Shown piece after piece: positions 35,590 to 46,542 of a DNA stretch of 64,000 bases (its first letter is position 1; each line of letters starts with the position of its first letter). Below the pieces are notes generated by a model that was given only the letters and a program-made list of their open reading frames with translations, made no database searches and was not told the origin of the DNA. This stretch comes from Corticium candelabrum (lineage: Eukaryota; Porifera; Homoscleromorpha; Homosclerophorida; Plakinidae), in assembly GCF_963422355.1 (NCBI RefSeq), contig NC_085095.1, positions 4,152,107 through 4,216,106 on the forward strand, written 5' to 3'. The position numbers were made by a program, and so were the translations under genes.

Positions 35590-36587
35590 CTAAGGGGATT
35601 TCCTTGACTTTTTCAAGAAACGCTTGAATGTCTGGACAAGTCTCTCAGCGGCACCGTTGGTGGCTGGATGATAAGGTGCTCCCGTCAGATGCACCATTCC
35701 TCTTTCATGGCACCAGGCTTTGAACTCCTGTGAGGAAAGGTGGTAGCGTTGTCTGAAACTATGGCGTGCGGGTAGCCAAAGTGTGAAAAGTCTTCCTCTA
35801 GCAACTGGGTAGTTGTCTTCGTAGAAGTAGACTTGGTCGCATGAATACATGGGTATTTGGAGTATGCGTCTATGACAACGAGCCAATGGTGTCCCATGAA
35901 ATCGATGGCGTGGTCGACATGTATCCTACTCCCGGGTTTCTCCGGCAGCATCCAAGGATGGTTAGCAGGCTTTGCCGGTTTGTTTTGATGTTCGGCGCAG
36001 GCAGTGCATCGATGACACATTTCTTGAATAGCTGTGTCCATTCTCGGCCAGTAGACTGCTGTTCGTGCCAGTTGTTTCATCCTTTGCATACCGAAATGGC
36101 CTTCATGAAAAATCTTCAACACTTCTTGCTGCAGGATAGCCGGTATCACGACTCTATTGCCATACAGGAGGCATCCGTTGATGGTAGTCAGTGAATGCTC
36201 GAGCTTTTTGAAGTCCTTTAAGTGATCTGGAACTTGATTAGGCCATCCCTCTCTTGTGTATCGGATAATTTCGGAAATAACCGGATCTTTGGTAGACTCT
36301 TTTCGAAGTGCACTTTGATCTGTTGGCTTAATCTGGATGCCAATCGTGTTTATGAGGCATACTGTGTCAATGTCCCTTTCATCTTCCTTCCTATCGAAGT
36401 AGACGTCTGGTCCTGCCCGTAAACGGCTGAGGGCGTCTGCGTTGCCGTGCTTCGAGGTATTGCGATACTCAATGGTATAGTCGTATTGACTAAGCATAAG
36501 TGCCCATCGTGCTAGTCGATTCGCTGCGAGAACAGGCGTCTCCTTGCGTGGCCCGAACATGGCGAGAAGGGGTCTATGGTCGGTCAC
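35590..36587 (-). pseudogene. RNase H end and integrase of element 3
   Basis: The frame 36587-35685 starts in RNase H (MTDHRPLLAMFG, GNADALSRL). It carries the HHCC finger (FHEGHFGMQRMKQLAR, CHRCTAC) and two catalytic Asp residues (HVDHAIDFMG, IVSDNATTF). After a frameshift the core ends at 35886-35590 with the catalytic Glu in NGAAERLVQ. Confidence 0.88.
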
Positions 36588-37519
36588 CAGTAGGAAGTGT
36601 CGCCCGTAAGGAATTGGTGAAAATTATGAAGCGCAAAAATAATGGATAAAGCCTCCTTTTGAATTGCAAATACTTCTTTTGCGCTGGTGACAAAGTTTTA
36701 GATGCGTTGGCGATCGGTCGCTCGCTTCCGTCTGAGTAGCGATGAAAAAGTACTGCCCCGATTTCAACTTCTGATGCATCGCAGGAGATGCCGATCGGAC
36801 AGGAAGGATCGAAGTGAGCCAGAACTGTGCCTTCGTTCAGCATTGACTTCAGTTTGTCGAACGCGTCCTGCTCTGCTGCGGTCCACTTCCAACGAGTGTC
36901 CTTTCTGGTTAGGCGTGTCAATGGTTCCATGACCGTTGCTAGATCTGGTAGGAACTTGCCGTAAAACTGAATTGATCCTAGAAATGATCTAAGAGTCGTA
37001 ACGTCGTTTGGTGATTGCATTTTCATTACCGCGTCCACCTTTGGTCCCTTGGCTAATCCGTCCCGTGACAGGGTGTATCCTAGATATGTGACTTGCGGCT
37101 GGGCGAAGGCACATTTGTCATATCGACATCGGATGCCGTTGCTGTCCAGTCTTTTCAGTAATTCTCGAAGATTGTGCTGATGATCTTCGGCGTCTTCGCC
37201 GCTCACGAGTATATCGTCGATGTGGACAGCTACTCCGGAGAGATCGCTGGTCAATTGTTCCATGATCTCTTGGAAGTATCCTGGCGCTGAGCTGATACCG
37301 TACGGAAGGCGATTTTGTAAGAGTACTCTCTTGTGTGTACTGAGTGCGAGTCGCTGTTGACTTTCTGGTGCCAGTTCGATCTGGTTCTACGCATCCGCTA
37401 GACCAATCTTTGAAAAATAGTAGCCGCCGCCTAGCTTGCGCATAAGATCTTCCGGAAGTGGTAAGGGTTGGCGATGTGTCTCCAACTGTGAGTTCACCGT
37501 TACTGAATAATCTCCACAT
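36574..37519 (-). pseudogene. Reverse transcriptase/RNase H of element 3
   Basis: Motif A reads KIGLADA, then TAG where Tyr is expected, then NQIELAPES, a nonsense mutation near 37389. RLPYGISSAPGYFQE (motif B) and VHIDDILVSG (motif C) follow in the frame 37263-36574, along with LSRDGLAKGPKV and the RNase H start ISCDASEVEIGAV. The frame breaks again at 36600. Confidence 0.88.
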
Positions 37520-37635
37520 ACCCGTATACTTCCATTTGGGTGACTACGTGAAGGTGGCTTCCGGACTGGAACGACTGGAGTTCCGTAATCGTTGAATTGT
37601 ACTTGCTTCCAAAGGCCCCGATCAATGCCTTTGTC

Positions 37636-38340
37636 CTATGCTCGAGATAGGTCGTCCTGAATTGCAAATGGCACAGTACGAGCTTTGTGAAAGACCGGTG
37701 TGACGTCCGGTTTAAACTTTATTTCCAACTGAAAGTTCTTCAAACATCCCAGTTCATCTTTCCATAAGTTAGGAAACTCCTGTGTGAGTTGTTCGCAGGC
37801 TGCTTGAAGAGACTTGTGAGTTAAAATCATATGTACCCTTGCGTTACTTGTAGACTTGCGAAGAAGACGGTCGAGTTGGATGCCGCTTTCCAAAACTGTG
37901 TCTAATCCGATAAGATTTAGGTTTAGTTTCGTAACTGTAAACTCCAGTTGTTTTCGAACTGTCTGTAGCAATGAGTCCACGTATGCGGTACCGAGAATAG
38001 GTATGGAGTGACCCGATGCTGAACGATATTCTGCAGTGGTCGGTTTGAGTGGCGGCTTGCCAATTGATTTCCATCTTGTCAGTGAGAGGAAATTGCTTCT
38101 GGCGACAGTGTCAATCAAGAACAGGTGGCGTTTTCCCTGTTGAGTGATCGGGATATGTATTTGTGGTGTATCGTTCTCGTTTATGATAGAGACTGTGGTA
38201 ATACACCTGACCTTCCTAGCTTGTTTGCTGTGGCATGCGGCTTCAATGTGGCCTTTCTTCTTGCAGTAATGGCATTCCGCTTCCCGAAAACGGCACTTGT
38301 CTCTGGGATGACTTTTTCCCGCAGCTTCCACATGGTTTGT
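37636..38340 (-). pseudogene. Second zinc knuckle and protease of element 3; DTG active site lost
   Basis: In this frame (within 38562-37636) the knuckle ECHYCKKKGHIEAAC is followed by a protease whose active-site motif reads FLIDTVARSNF: Val replaces the Gly of D-T-G. The frame continues to ILTHKSLQAACEQL and the pre-RT FHKARTVPFAI, then a stop at 37636. Confidence 0.85.
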
Positions 38341-39142
38341 GGTCAGTTGGCGAGGAAGACTGGAGCGTCTGTTGCGTTTTCTGTGGAGAATTTCGCGGTT
38401 TGGTGATCTTGTGGATTTCCTCCGGTTTTGCATAGATTTGGGCCTTAGCTGTTCTAGCTGCTTCCTCCACCTCTGTCGCGATCTGGACAACGTTCCGGAA
38501 CGTAAGTTCATCTTCTTTGGTTTTGAATGCAGCTTTGAGCACAGCCTCGTTGTTAATGGCATACAGAAAACAAGTGCGCATGGCTTCGTTCAGGGGATCA
38601 CTAATGGATGTGAAATCACACGTGGTAGCCATCTGTGGTACTCTTGCAGCGAGTTCGTGAGGCGTTTCAACTGGCTTACGCTTGATTTCGCTCCAGAATC
38701 GGAACCTTTCTCTGACTATGAAGCGCTTGGGATCATAATGCTGTGACATGAAGTCATGGATAGACTGCAAAGAAAGTTTATTTGCTATCGTAGGTTTCGG
38801 CAGTTGTGACGCAAAATTGTCGATGAGCTTGTATATGTCACTCGATTGATTGGTTAGAAAGACAAGAGCTAGTTTGTCTTCAGGAATGGAATTAGCTTCC
38901 GTAAATGTTTGGAACCTTGACCTGTAGTCCTTCCACAGCTCTGACGTTGAGTCAAAGGATTGGAATTTCAGGTTGGTCCAATGTAAACCGGAATGGTTGA
39001 CCTTAAGCTGGCTTTTGAGAAGGTCCAGCTGGTGCATGTGCAACTCTCGCTGTTGCTCCATCTCCTCCTTATGTTGATGCTGTGTCACACGAATCTGTTC
39101 CTGCAGGACTGAGATGAGCTGGGTTAGTTCTTCAGACATCAT
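38243..39142 (-). pseudogene. Gag of element 3
   Basis: The probable start is MMSEELTQLISVLQEQ at 39142, after the 5' LTR; the frame itself is open from inside the LTR (39238). A Gln-rich coiled coil is followed by capsid-like sequence (LFLTNQSSDIYKLIDN, RFIVRERFRFWSEI). The first zinc knuckle begins CGSCGK, then a frameshift in the knuckle ends gag. The second knuckle is in the overlapping pol frame, so a programmed shift or a mutation is possible here. Confidence 0.82.
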
Positions 39143-39172
39143 AACCGTGTATCCTCGTCGCAAGAAAAGCTC

Positions 39173-39439
39173 TGTTGTATCTCTGAGAAGATATATTGTA
39201 GTAACACGCATGATTAGAATTGATAACTGAAGTAGCAAGTATTGTGCTTACACGTACACTGTTAAATCTAGGTGAGACTCAGACTTATATAGTGTCAAAC
39301 TAAGTTCTAGAATGTTCTATACCTAACCACAGTAGGAGGTGAGTTAACTTACATGACATGAAACCTTAGGTGAGTCATCCAGAGTTCACGATGATGTCGT
39401 CAACCGCAATTACTCTGGTTTTCTCAGTTGTATATTACA
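39173..39439 (-). repeat. 5' LTR of Ty3/gypsy element 3
   Basis: 267 bp matching the 3' LTR. Its right edge abuts the TSD GTCGG at 39440-39444. Confidence 0.93.
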
Positions 39440-39444
39440 GTCGG

Positions 39445-39951
39445 CCACATTGTGACTTGCAACTGCTCTACGCACCGCTGACACCCAAGCCACTGCCGAC
39501 AGCAGGTGGTGATGTTTGCCGGAGGTCTTGTAAAGAGGTGGCATATTTGGCACTGAAGAACCTTCGCTGTTGTTTCTGCCAGTCTTCTCGACCGCTGAGA
39601 ACGTCGTCTTGGTCGCTCTTGTGCATCGATCAAACAATCCATTTTGTCCTCTACGTTCTCCAAACGATTGTGCAGTCGATCCAGACTGGTCTCTACGCCA
39701 CCTAGCTGCGTCTGTACATCGTCTATTTCGCCTTCCAGTTTCAACCAGCCGGCGTTACTTGTGGCTGTCAAGTTGGAGATGCCCATAGACGTTGTCTTTC
39801 TTGGTCTTTCAACTTCTACGGGTGGTGTTGATGCAGGCCTCTTTCTGCTGCCGAGAATGGGTGTGTTGGCTCGCGCCGACTCCATATATCTTCGCATGGT
39901 CTCCAGGTCGGAATGCCGGACTGCTGCTACTTTTCGTGCAAGAGATTTCCA
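39445..39951 (-). pseudogene. Coiled-coil plus RING-like zinc protein of the 7.3-kb TIR element (N-terminal part)
   Basis: The open frame starts after a possible AG acceptor (about 39952) with AEFWKSLARKVAAVRHSD. It runs through a basic linker, a heptad-rich coiled coil (GVETSLDRLHNRLENVEDKM) and a Cys cluster: CQIC, then TTCCRQWLGCQRC. With the downstream CRLC (34408-34676 part) this gives a C2...C2...C2...C2 pattern like a RING/U-box-type finger. Ty3/gypsy element 3 splits it. Similar coiled-coil/zinc proteins exist in invertebrate predicted proteomes, but I cannot name the family. Confidence 0.6.
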
Positions 39952-40099
39952 AAATTCAGCATCTAATAGATAACATGGAGTATAGTTACAAATACTTGGT
40001 ACCGTAGACGTATGCCCGTGTGTGCCTGCATGTGATAGTGCATGTGCGTGTACGTATATCTACGTACGGTATACAATATATATATATACGTATTGTATA

Positions 40100-40590
40100 T
40101 ATATACATACATAATATCATAAATCAATAATGAAAAATTAAAATTTGATGCCGAATTAAATTTTTTAGCAAAATAATTAAAAACGTTTGACAAAAAATTA
40201 AAAATTGAAACATAGAAAATGAAAATTAAAATTTAAAAATTGAAAATTAAAATTTGAAAATTAAAATTTGAAAATTGAAAATTGAAATGGCCGGAAGGGT
40301 CACGGACCTTAGGTGCCTAAAAATCAAACTTTAAAAGATAAATCTAAAGATCACAAGAACCAAACATCAAAAAATGAAAACCATTTTACAAAAAATATGA
40401 AAAATTAAAAATATAGAAAATTAAAAATTAAAATTTAAAATTTAATGAACACAACAATTTTAAATAGAAATGCAAGTAAAAAATACAAAATTAAGATTAA
40501 AAATTCAAAATTCAAAATGAAAAAACTAACTAAATTAAAAAATGAAAACATGAGAATTGAAAGGTAGAAAATTAAATGGCCGGACCATCC
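40100..40590. repeat. AATT-rich right arm of the 7.3-kb TIR element
   Basis: Reverse complement of 33263-33830, including GGGTCACGGACC near 40300. Ends at the TIR. Confidence 0.85.
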
Positions 40591-40757
40591 ACTGACCGTT
40601 CACCACGCAACTTTCCTCTCCCCAAACAAGGTCTCAAATCGCGCTGTTGATTTCGCAAATGTTCGAACAACGACCCCGTATGTCATACTATGTAACACAT
40701 GTCTTCCGGGACCGCCGAAGAGTCTTAATCTTATGTATTGCAATAAAATGCGTATTA

Positions 40758-42008
40758 CACAGAAGCCGACAGATGCATATTTATAGCAACGCGCACTGCT
40801 ATGCTAGCCTCGGTATTCCAGACTGCTTTCTGCACGTGATGGGAGGGAAGGGTGGGAGGAAGAAGAAAGCAGTCTGGGGACAGCTCTATTGTAAGTGACT
40901 TCGGAAGAGGCGCGACTGCTCAATTTCAGAAACATCCGCACCAATCAAAACCACCGCTCAAAAAAAACGGCCAATCAGCGCTGTAGACAACTGCTGACGT
41001 CAATGTGTACTTTGTAATTACCTAGAAGCGATTCTCAGACGACTGTAATAGCACAGTGGGGTGTAGCTAACACAAATGCAACGCGCTACGAGTTTCGCTC
41101 CTGATGACATGATAACTCAGCGAATGCTTGCCAGACATTACCGGACGATAAAGCCATTGCAGCGGCTGTTCCGACTTGAAGCCTTGAAGACCAATCAACT
41201 GCTTGCTAAGCGATTTTAGTACGAGGTCGCGACGTCTTTGCCTTCTCTCTACCGGATTCAGTAAAGTCACTCATTTTCTACGTTCTCCCGTTCGTTTGTA
41301 GTCGGCTGGCAGCGAACAGCTTCTGGCAATATCCCACGAGCTATCTGGTGCTTGTTACTGTTCCGAATGAATGTGGGTAATTATCGATTAAGATGAACAC
41401 CGCCTATTTTCGAAGTCACTTACAAATTATAGAGCAGTCCTCAGACTGCTTTCTTCTCTCCTCCCACTCTCCCCTCCCATCACGTGCAGAAAGCAGTCTG
41501 GAATACCGAGGCAACCAAAAGGCGCGCGTTGATATAAACAATCTCAAAAATCAGCGCGCGCTACTATATTATAACGCGCTTTAAAATTCGTGCTGTTTAA
41601 TATCAATTTAACACATATAACGTGCGTTATTTTATATTCAATAGTCGCGTTACAGCCCTAGATTCTTGTTGTATTCTAAATGACGGAAGTGTGGAACATG
41701 CGTGCGCTCTTCGATCAGTAACTGCAACGCTTGATTCAAAGGGGTCCCCGTTTTGGGATCGTTGTCTACTACAAGTCGTGCAAACGGCACGAATCGACTT
41801 TCCAGTGAACTGGATACGAGTAACGGGTTTCTGAGGCCATACTATGACGATGTGACGATTGCTCGTGCGTTGAAAGCATTTTGGTGTGTTTATATAATTA
41901 ATTAATTGATTGATTGATTGATTAATAATAAATAACAAACCTACACACAGTTGTACAGGCTGACTGCTGTTTTCAGTAATTATGTTATTGTAATTGTAGA
42001 GATATACA
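40758..42008 (-). repeat. Left copy of a 1.25-kb inverted duplication
   Basis: This matches 49010-50297 in reverse complement. The match runs from the CGGCTTC edge through the Mutator-like MITE, the GCGCGCGTTGATATAAACAA segment and the GGGGTCCCCGTTTTGGGATC block, to GTAATTGTAGAG. Frames around 41622-41938 and 49161-49410 are shadows of this repeat. The right side runs into a (TA)n array. Confidence 0.85.
40805..41512. mobile_element. Mutator-like MITE C, copy 1
   Basis: Inverted ends TAGCCTCGGTATTCCAGAC, arms of about 80 bp (ACTGCTTTCTGCACGTGATGG). The right end lacks its last two bases and TSD. Interior frame 41270-41067 (-) encodes the same 67-residue peptide as copy 2 apart from two changes. 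It is not recognised. Confidence 0.7.
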
Positions 42009-42015
42009 TTATATA

Positions 42016-42066
<51 letters not shown>
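42009..42066. repeat. (TA)n microsatellite
   Basis: TA array between the inverted duplication and the first 0.56-kb unit. Confidence 0.95.
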
Positions 42067-42067
<1 letters not shown>

Positions 42068-42585
42068 TAGGATCCATGGCCCGTTTTTCGTACGGGCAAG
42101 ATACTGTAGTGTAAAGATAGGTCTGTGGACACGTCACGTGCAATCTTTGTTGCGAGGTCCCGGATATGCTGAATGAATTCGAATCTTGCTCTTCGCGCTT
42201 GTTTCAATAGAAATCGACACACTCCCCGTGTAGCGCTTGCTGCAGAAAACGTGTAGGTTGGATTCGGTGCAAATGCAATCAGAATTTGGAGAGAAACGGA
42301 AGCGATAGAAGAGTAAGTTTCGTCGGCAAGAGATATTCGATTGCTCGAAGCTTTGCGAAGGACGGCGATGCATAGGGTCTACACGGGACTGGTGCGGGCA
42401 TGTGTTCAAATGAACTGCAATGTGTAGCGTTTGCGTCGTCGAGAAATTTTACGCGTGGGTCGATCCCTCGAGAGGGGACCCGGTGCATTATTTTTTTATT
42501 TTTACGAAAATCTTCCTCTGTGCGTGCCGAGTGTGCGTGCCAATTTCGGTTGCGAACGGACAAAAGACGTGGCCCCCAAATGCGA

Positions 42586-42624
<39 letters not shown>

Positions 42625-42650
42625 GACAGACAATTTGAGCTTTATATATA
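42067..42650. repeat. 0.56-kb unit 1 of an unknown interspersed/tandem repeat
   Basis: Begins CTAGGATCCATGGCCCG, has a palindromic core CCCTCGAGAGGGGACC, and ends (CA)n then GACAATTTGAGCTTTATATA. It is repeated as units 2 and 3 in the same orientation. Frames across it in several phases are conserved only because the DNA is. It inserts between TA-rich sequence each time. Confidence 0.75.
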
Positions 42651-42652
42651 TA

Positions 42653-43219
42653 CTAGGATCCATGGCCCGTCCTTCGTACGGGCAAGATACTGTAGTGTAA
42701 AGATAGGTCTGTGGACACGTCACGTGCATCTTTGTTGCGAGGTCCCGGATATTCTGAATGAATTCGAATCTTGTTCTTCGCGCTTGTTTCGATAGAAATC
42801 GGCACACTCTCCGTGTAGCGCTTGCTGCAGAAAACGTGTAGGTTGGATTCGGTGCAAATGCAATCAGAATTTAGAGAGAAACGCAAGCGATAGAAGAGTA
42901 AGTTTCGTCGGCAAGAGATATTCGATCGCTCGAAGCTTTGCGAAGGACGGCGATGCATAGGATCTACACGGGACCGGTGCGGGCGTGTGTTCGAATGAAC
43001 CGGAATGTGTAGCGTGTGCGTCGTCGAGAAATTTTACGCGAGGGTCGACCCCTCGAGAGGGGACCCGGTGTGTAATTTTTTTAATTTTTTTACACAAACC
43101 ATCGCCTGTGCGTACCGAGTGTGCGTGCCGATTTCGGTTGCGAACGGACAAAAGACGTGGCCGCCAAACGCGAACATGCACACACACACACACACACACA
43201 GACAATTTGAGCTTTATAT
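42653..43219. repeat. 0.56-kb unit 2
   Basis: Same start, core and (CA)n tail as unit 1, with a shorter CA run (about 22 bp). Confidence 0.75.
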
Positions 43220-43558
43220 ATTAGATTATATATATATATAGTATATATACAGTATATTGTACAACATATATATACAGTATATTATACAGTATATATACAG
43301 TATATATACAGTATATTATACAGTATATACACAGTATATTATACAGTATATTATACAGTATATTATACAGTATATTATACACTATATTATACACTATATT
43401 ATACCGTATATTATACAGTATATTATACAGTATATTATACAGTATATATACAGTGTATTGTACACTATATTGTACAGTATATTATACAGTATATTATACA
43501 GTATATATACAGCATATATACAGTATATTATACAGTATATTATACACTATATTATACA
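43220..43558. repeat. (TATACAGTAT)-type minisatellite
   Basis: Tandem TATATTATACAG/TATATACAG units. Its reverse complement (TATACTGTATAA units) fills 48158-48706, giving inverted symmetry across the 42-49 kb block. Confidence 0.9.
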
Positions 43559-44082
43559 CTAGGATCCATGGCCCGTCCTTCGTACGGGCAAGATACTGTA
43601 GTGTAAGGTAGGTCTGTGGACACGTCACGTGCATCTTTGTTGCGAGGTCCCGGATATTCTGAATGAATTCGAATCTTGTTCTTCGCGCTTGTTTCGATAG
43701 AAATCGACACACTCCCCGTGTAGCGCTTGCTGCAGAAAACGTGTAGGTTGGATTCGGTGCAAATGCAATCAGAATTTAGAGAGAAACGCAAGCGATAGAA
43801 GAGTAGGTTTCGTCGGCAAGAGATATTCGATCACTCGAAGCTTTGCGAAGGACGGCGATGCATAGGATCTACACGGGACCGGTGCGGGCGTGTGTTCGAA
43901 TGAACCGGAATGTGTAGCGTGTGCGTCGTCGAGAAATTTTACGCGAGGGTCGACCCCTCGAGAGGGGACCCTGTGCGTAATTTTTTAAATTTTTTTACAC
44001 AAACCATCGCCTGTGCGTACCGAGTGTGCGTGCCTATTTCGGTTTCGAACGGACAAAAGACGTGGCCCCCAAACGCGAACAT

Positions 44083-44143
<61 letters not shown>

Positions 44144-44159
44144 ATTTGAGCTTTATATA
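43559..44159. repeat. 0.56-kb unit 3
   Basis: Same layout as units 1-2, with the longest CA array (about 57 bp at 44083-44139). Closer to unit 2 than unit 1 in sequence. Confidence 0.75.
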
Positions 44160-44185
44160 TTAGACTATATTATACACTATGTATA

Positions 44186-46207
44186 GAGACTTGGACAAAA
44201 TTATAGGGACACCTGGCATTTTTGTGTTTAGTCTAACTTTGGCACTGAATTTTTCTCTAGCAAAACCAAATGTTTTTCGAATGTCTTTTTTATGGATTGT
44301 GCCATTGTTAGTATGTAGCATAGCTTGAGTTCAAGACTGCAGCTGTACTTACTACCTACTGCGCATCTAGTTTGCTTTGAAGAAGGAAGACGGCCATTCC
44401 TACTTTTCTTGTCTTTGTACACGTTCATCACTCTTGGATGCTCATTCTTGGCATACAATCTAAGAATGCTCTGTAGTAGAGAGTGAAAGCAATTTTGTGG
44501 GTCCTTTTATCAACATTATGAAAAGAAGGCGAATCATCTGTTTTTGCGCATTGATTTCGCGCATGTCATCACAATTTGAATTGTTTTGCCATTTTAATCA
44601 ATAAACAAACTTCAAAGTATTCAAAAATCATGCAACACTAATTAATTACAAAAAATCCTGCTAAGACAAAAACTAAAAAAGTTATAGCAACAAAAGAACA
44701 TTGACATGCCACTTTCGGTCCACGTTTTACGTAGCGAAATCTCAAACTGCTACCACCAAAATGTCAGCTGCACTAAAACCGCTCGCTGCCCTTGAGACCG
44801 CCAAACTTAGGCGATAAGTTAGCCTGAACGTTCAGCTGCACGCAGTTGCAGAGTCTTGTTGCGTGCGATATTTCATGAGTTGCAGCGATGCCTCAAGGCA
44901 CAGTTGTGTCCAAAAACGCGAGGGAAAATTGAAGCCCTTCACTCAGTTGACCATTCTGTGCGTCAGATTGCAGCTTTTGTCCGCCGCTCCAGGAATTCGG
45001 TTCATCAGTGCCTGCAACGGCTTTCCCATGGCAGCAACGATTGTGAAAAACGACCTGGACGTGGGAAGGCAACGACAATCCGGGAAAATCATCAACTGAA
45101 GAGAATGGCACTGCAGAACCGCAGAGCACCATCACGACTGCTCTCGTATCAGCTGGCTGATGAAACCGGCAAGCAGGTGTCAAGTAGAACAGTCCGTCGT
45201 CGTCTCAGTGAGACAGGAGTGAATGCTCGGAGGCCTAGAATAAACCCACTGCTAACAGAAAACCATCGGCGTTTGCGACTGGGATAGGCAACCATTCACA
45301 CACAATGGACTTCGGATGACTGGAAATCTGTTCTTTTTACAGATGAGTCAAAAGTCAGCATAGGAAACGATGGTGCTCTGTACGTTTGGTGTTGCAAAGG
45401 TGAGGAATTTCTCCCTGAATGTTGTGATCGTACGGTCCAGCACGCGACTAGTGTGATGGTGTGGGGATCGATGTGTTGGCATGGTGTGGGGTCTCTGGTG
45501 AAACTGGAAGGTCGTTTGGACAGCACGGCGTACCAACAGGTTCTGGAGGAGCACATGCTTACAGACGCAGCGGCACTGATAGGAGACGACTTAGTCTTCC
45601 AGCAGGACAGCGCCCCAATCCACACGTCTCGGTCAACAAGACAATGGCTACGCCAGCATGACGTCACACTGTTGGACTGGCCGCCAAAATCGCCTGATGC
45701 GAATCCAATCGAGAACTTGTGGCATGGACTCAAAACTGCTGCTAACCGTCGCGAACCGAGAACTGCAGCTGAGCTCTGGAATGCTGTACAAGAGACATGG
45801 CAGCAGATTCCAGCCACGCGTGTCCGGAACTTGGCAGAACGTGTTCCGCGACGTTTGGACGCAATCAGGAGGGCGAGAGGCGGGAATACTCGGTACTGAG
45901 GAACTGGTGAAGGGCTTAATTTTCCTTCGCGTTATTAAAACCGGCTTTTTTAAAAGCCACTAAACAAAATCAGAGAGAGTCTAACTTACGACGCCTATGT
46001 AGTCATGACGTCATACACTTTTAGGTCTCGTTTTCCGCAATGCGAAACGTAAAGAAAACAATTTAGGGTCTACAGTATTCTCAAGAAACCTAACAATCAA
46101 CGCGGTAACTATTAAGTTCTTAACAATATTGATAGTTGGTAAATGGTGATCTAATTATTGTGTTACTACATACCCACAGCGGGTGTTCCTATAATTTTGT
46201 CCAAGTC
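44186..46207 (+). mobile_element. Tc1 transposon, nearly intact
   Basis: Inverted ends ACTTGGACAAAATTATAGG with TA on both outer sides (44184-44185 and 46208-46209), about 2.0 kb. It encodes one transposase. It inserted in TA-rich minisatellite sequence. The - strand frame at 44228-44458 and others inside are not genes. Confidence 0.88.
44856..45899 (+). pseudogene. Tc1-type DD34E transposase with one stop and an N-terminal frameshift
   Basis: The N-terminal part (44856-45287) has the paired-like HTH (TRGKIEALHS, RQIAAFVRRSRNSVHQCL) and GRPR-like ARRPRINPLL. A single TAG at 45285-45287 interrupts it. The frame then continues unbroken to 45899 with FTDESKVS (D1), QQDSAPIHT (D2) and DANPIENLWH (E). 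The D2-E spacing is 34, as in Tc1. The natural start is probably ATG 44888, one base out of frame with the HTH. Two small lesions therefore separate this from an open gene. Confidence 0.88.

Positions 46208-46542
<335 letters not shown>

Larger units (their letters stand above)
34682..39439 (-). mobile_element. Ty3/gypsy retrotransposon 3, full-length layout, defective
   Basis: 267-bp LTRs (34682-34948 and 39173-39439; TGTAATATACAAC...ATACAACA on the - strand) and the TSD GTCGG (34677-34681 and 39440-39444). A polypurine-like GGTGGGAAGA lies beside the 3' LTR. Order: gag, protease, RT, RNase H, integrase. LTRs differ at about a dozen positions. I do not see a canonical TGG primer-binding site after the 5' LTR (GAGCTTTTCTTGCG follows). 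It disrupts the RING-like gene of the surrounding TIR element. Confidence 0.93.
33252..40597 (-). mobile_element. 7.3-kb TIR element with 6-bp TSD and AATT-rich inverted arms
   Basis: Inverted ends GGTCAGTGGATGGTCCGGCC are flanked by the exact 6-bp repeat GTTCAC (33246-33251 and 40598-40603). Behind the TIRs lie about 500-bp inverted arms made of AATTTT-type motifs (33263-33830 and 40100-40590). About 2.6 kb is native; the rest is Ty3/gypsy element 3. The native part encodes a coiled-coil/RING-like protein on the - strand. No transposase is recognisable. A 6-bp TSD fits Polinton, Dada or IS3EU; the superfamily is undecided. Confidence 0.75.

Noticed and set aside
39142..39172. Canonical primer-binding site after the 5' LTR of element 3
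   Set aside because: The sequence after the LTR (GAGCTTTTCTTGCG) has no TGG start. It could match an internal tRNA segment, which cannot be tested here.
34682..39439. Endogenous retrovirus with envelope
   Set aside because: No frame between integrase and the 3' LTR in any of the three LTR elements encodes a signal peptide, membrane anchor or envelope motif.
33252..40597. Polinton/Maverick identity, suggested by the 6-bp TSD
   Set aside because: No DNA polymerase B, retroviral-like integrase of its own, ATPase or capsid genes. The only integrase belongs to the nested LTR element. TIR start and size do not fit.
41622..41938. Possible gene in both arms of the inverted duplication (GGGGTCCCCGTTTTGGG block)
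   Set aside because: Frames in both strands are equally open and short, without motifs; conserved because the DNA was duplicated.
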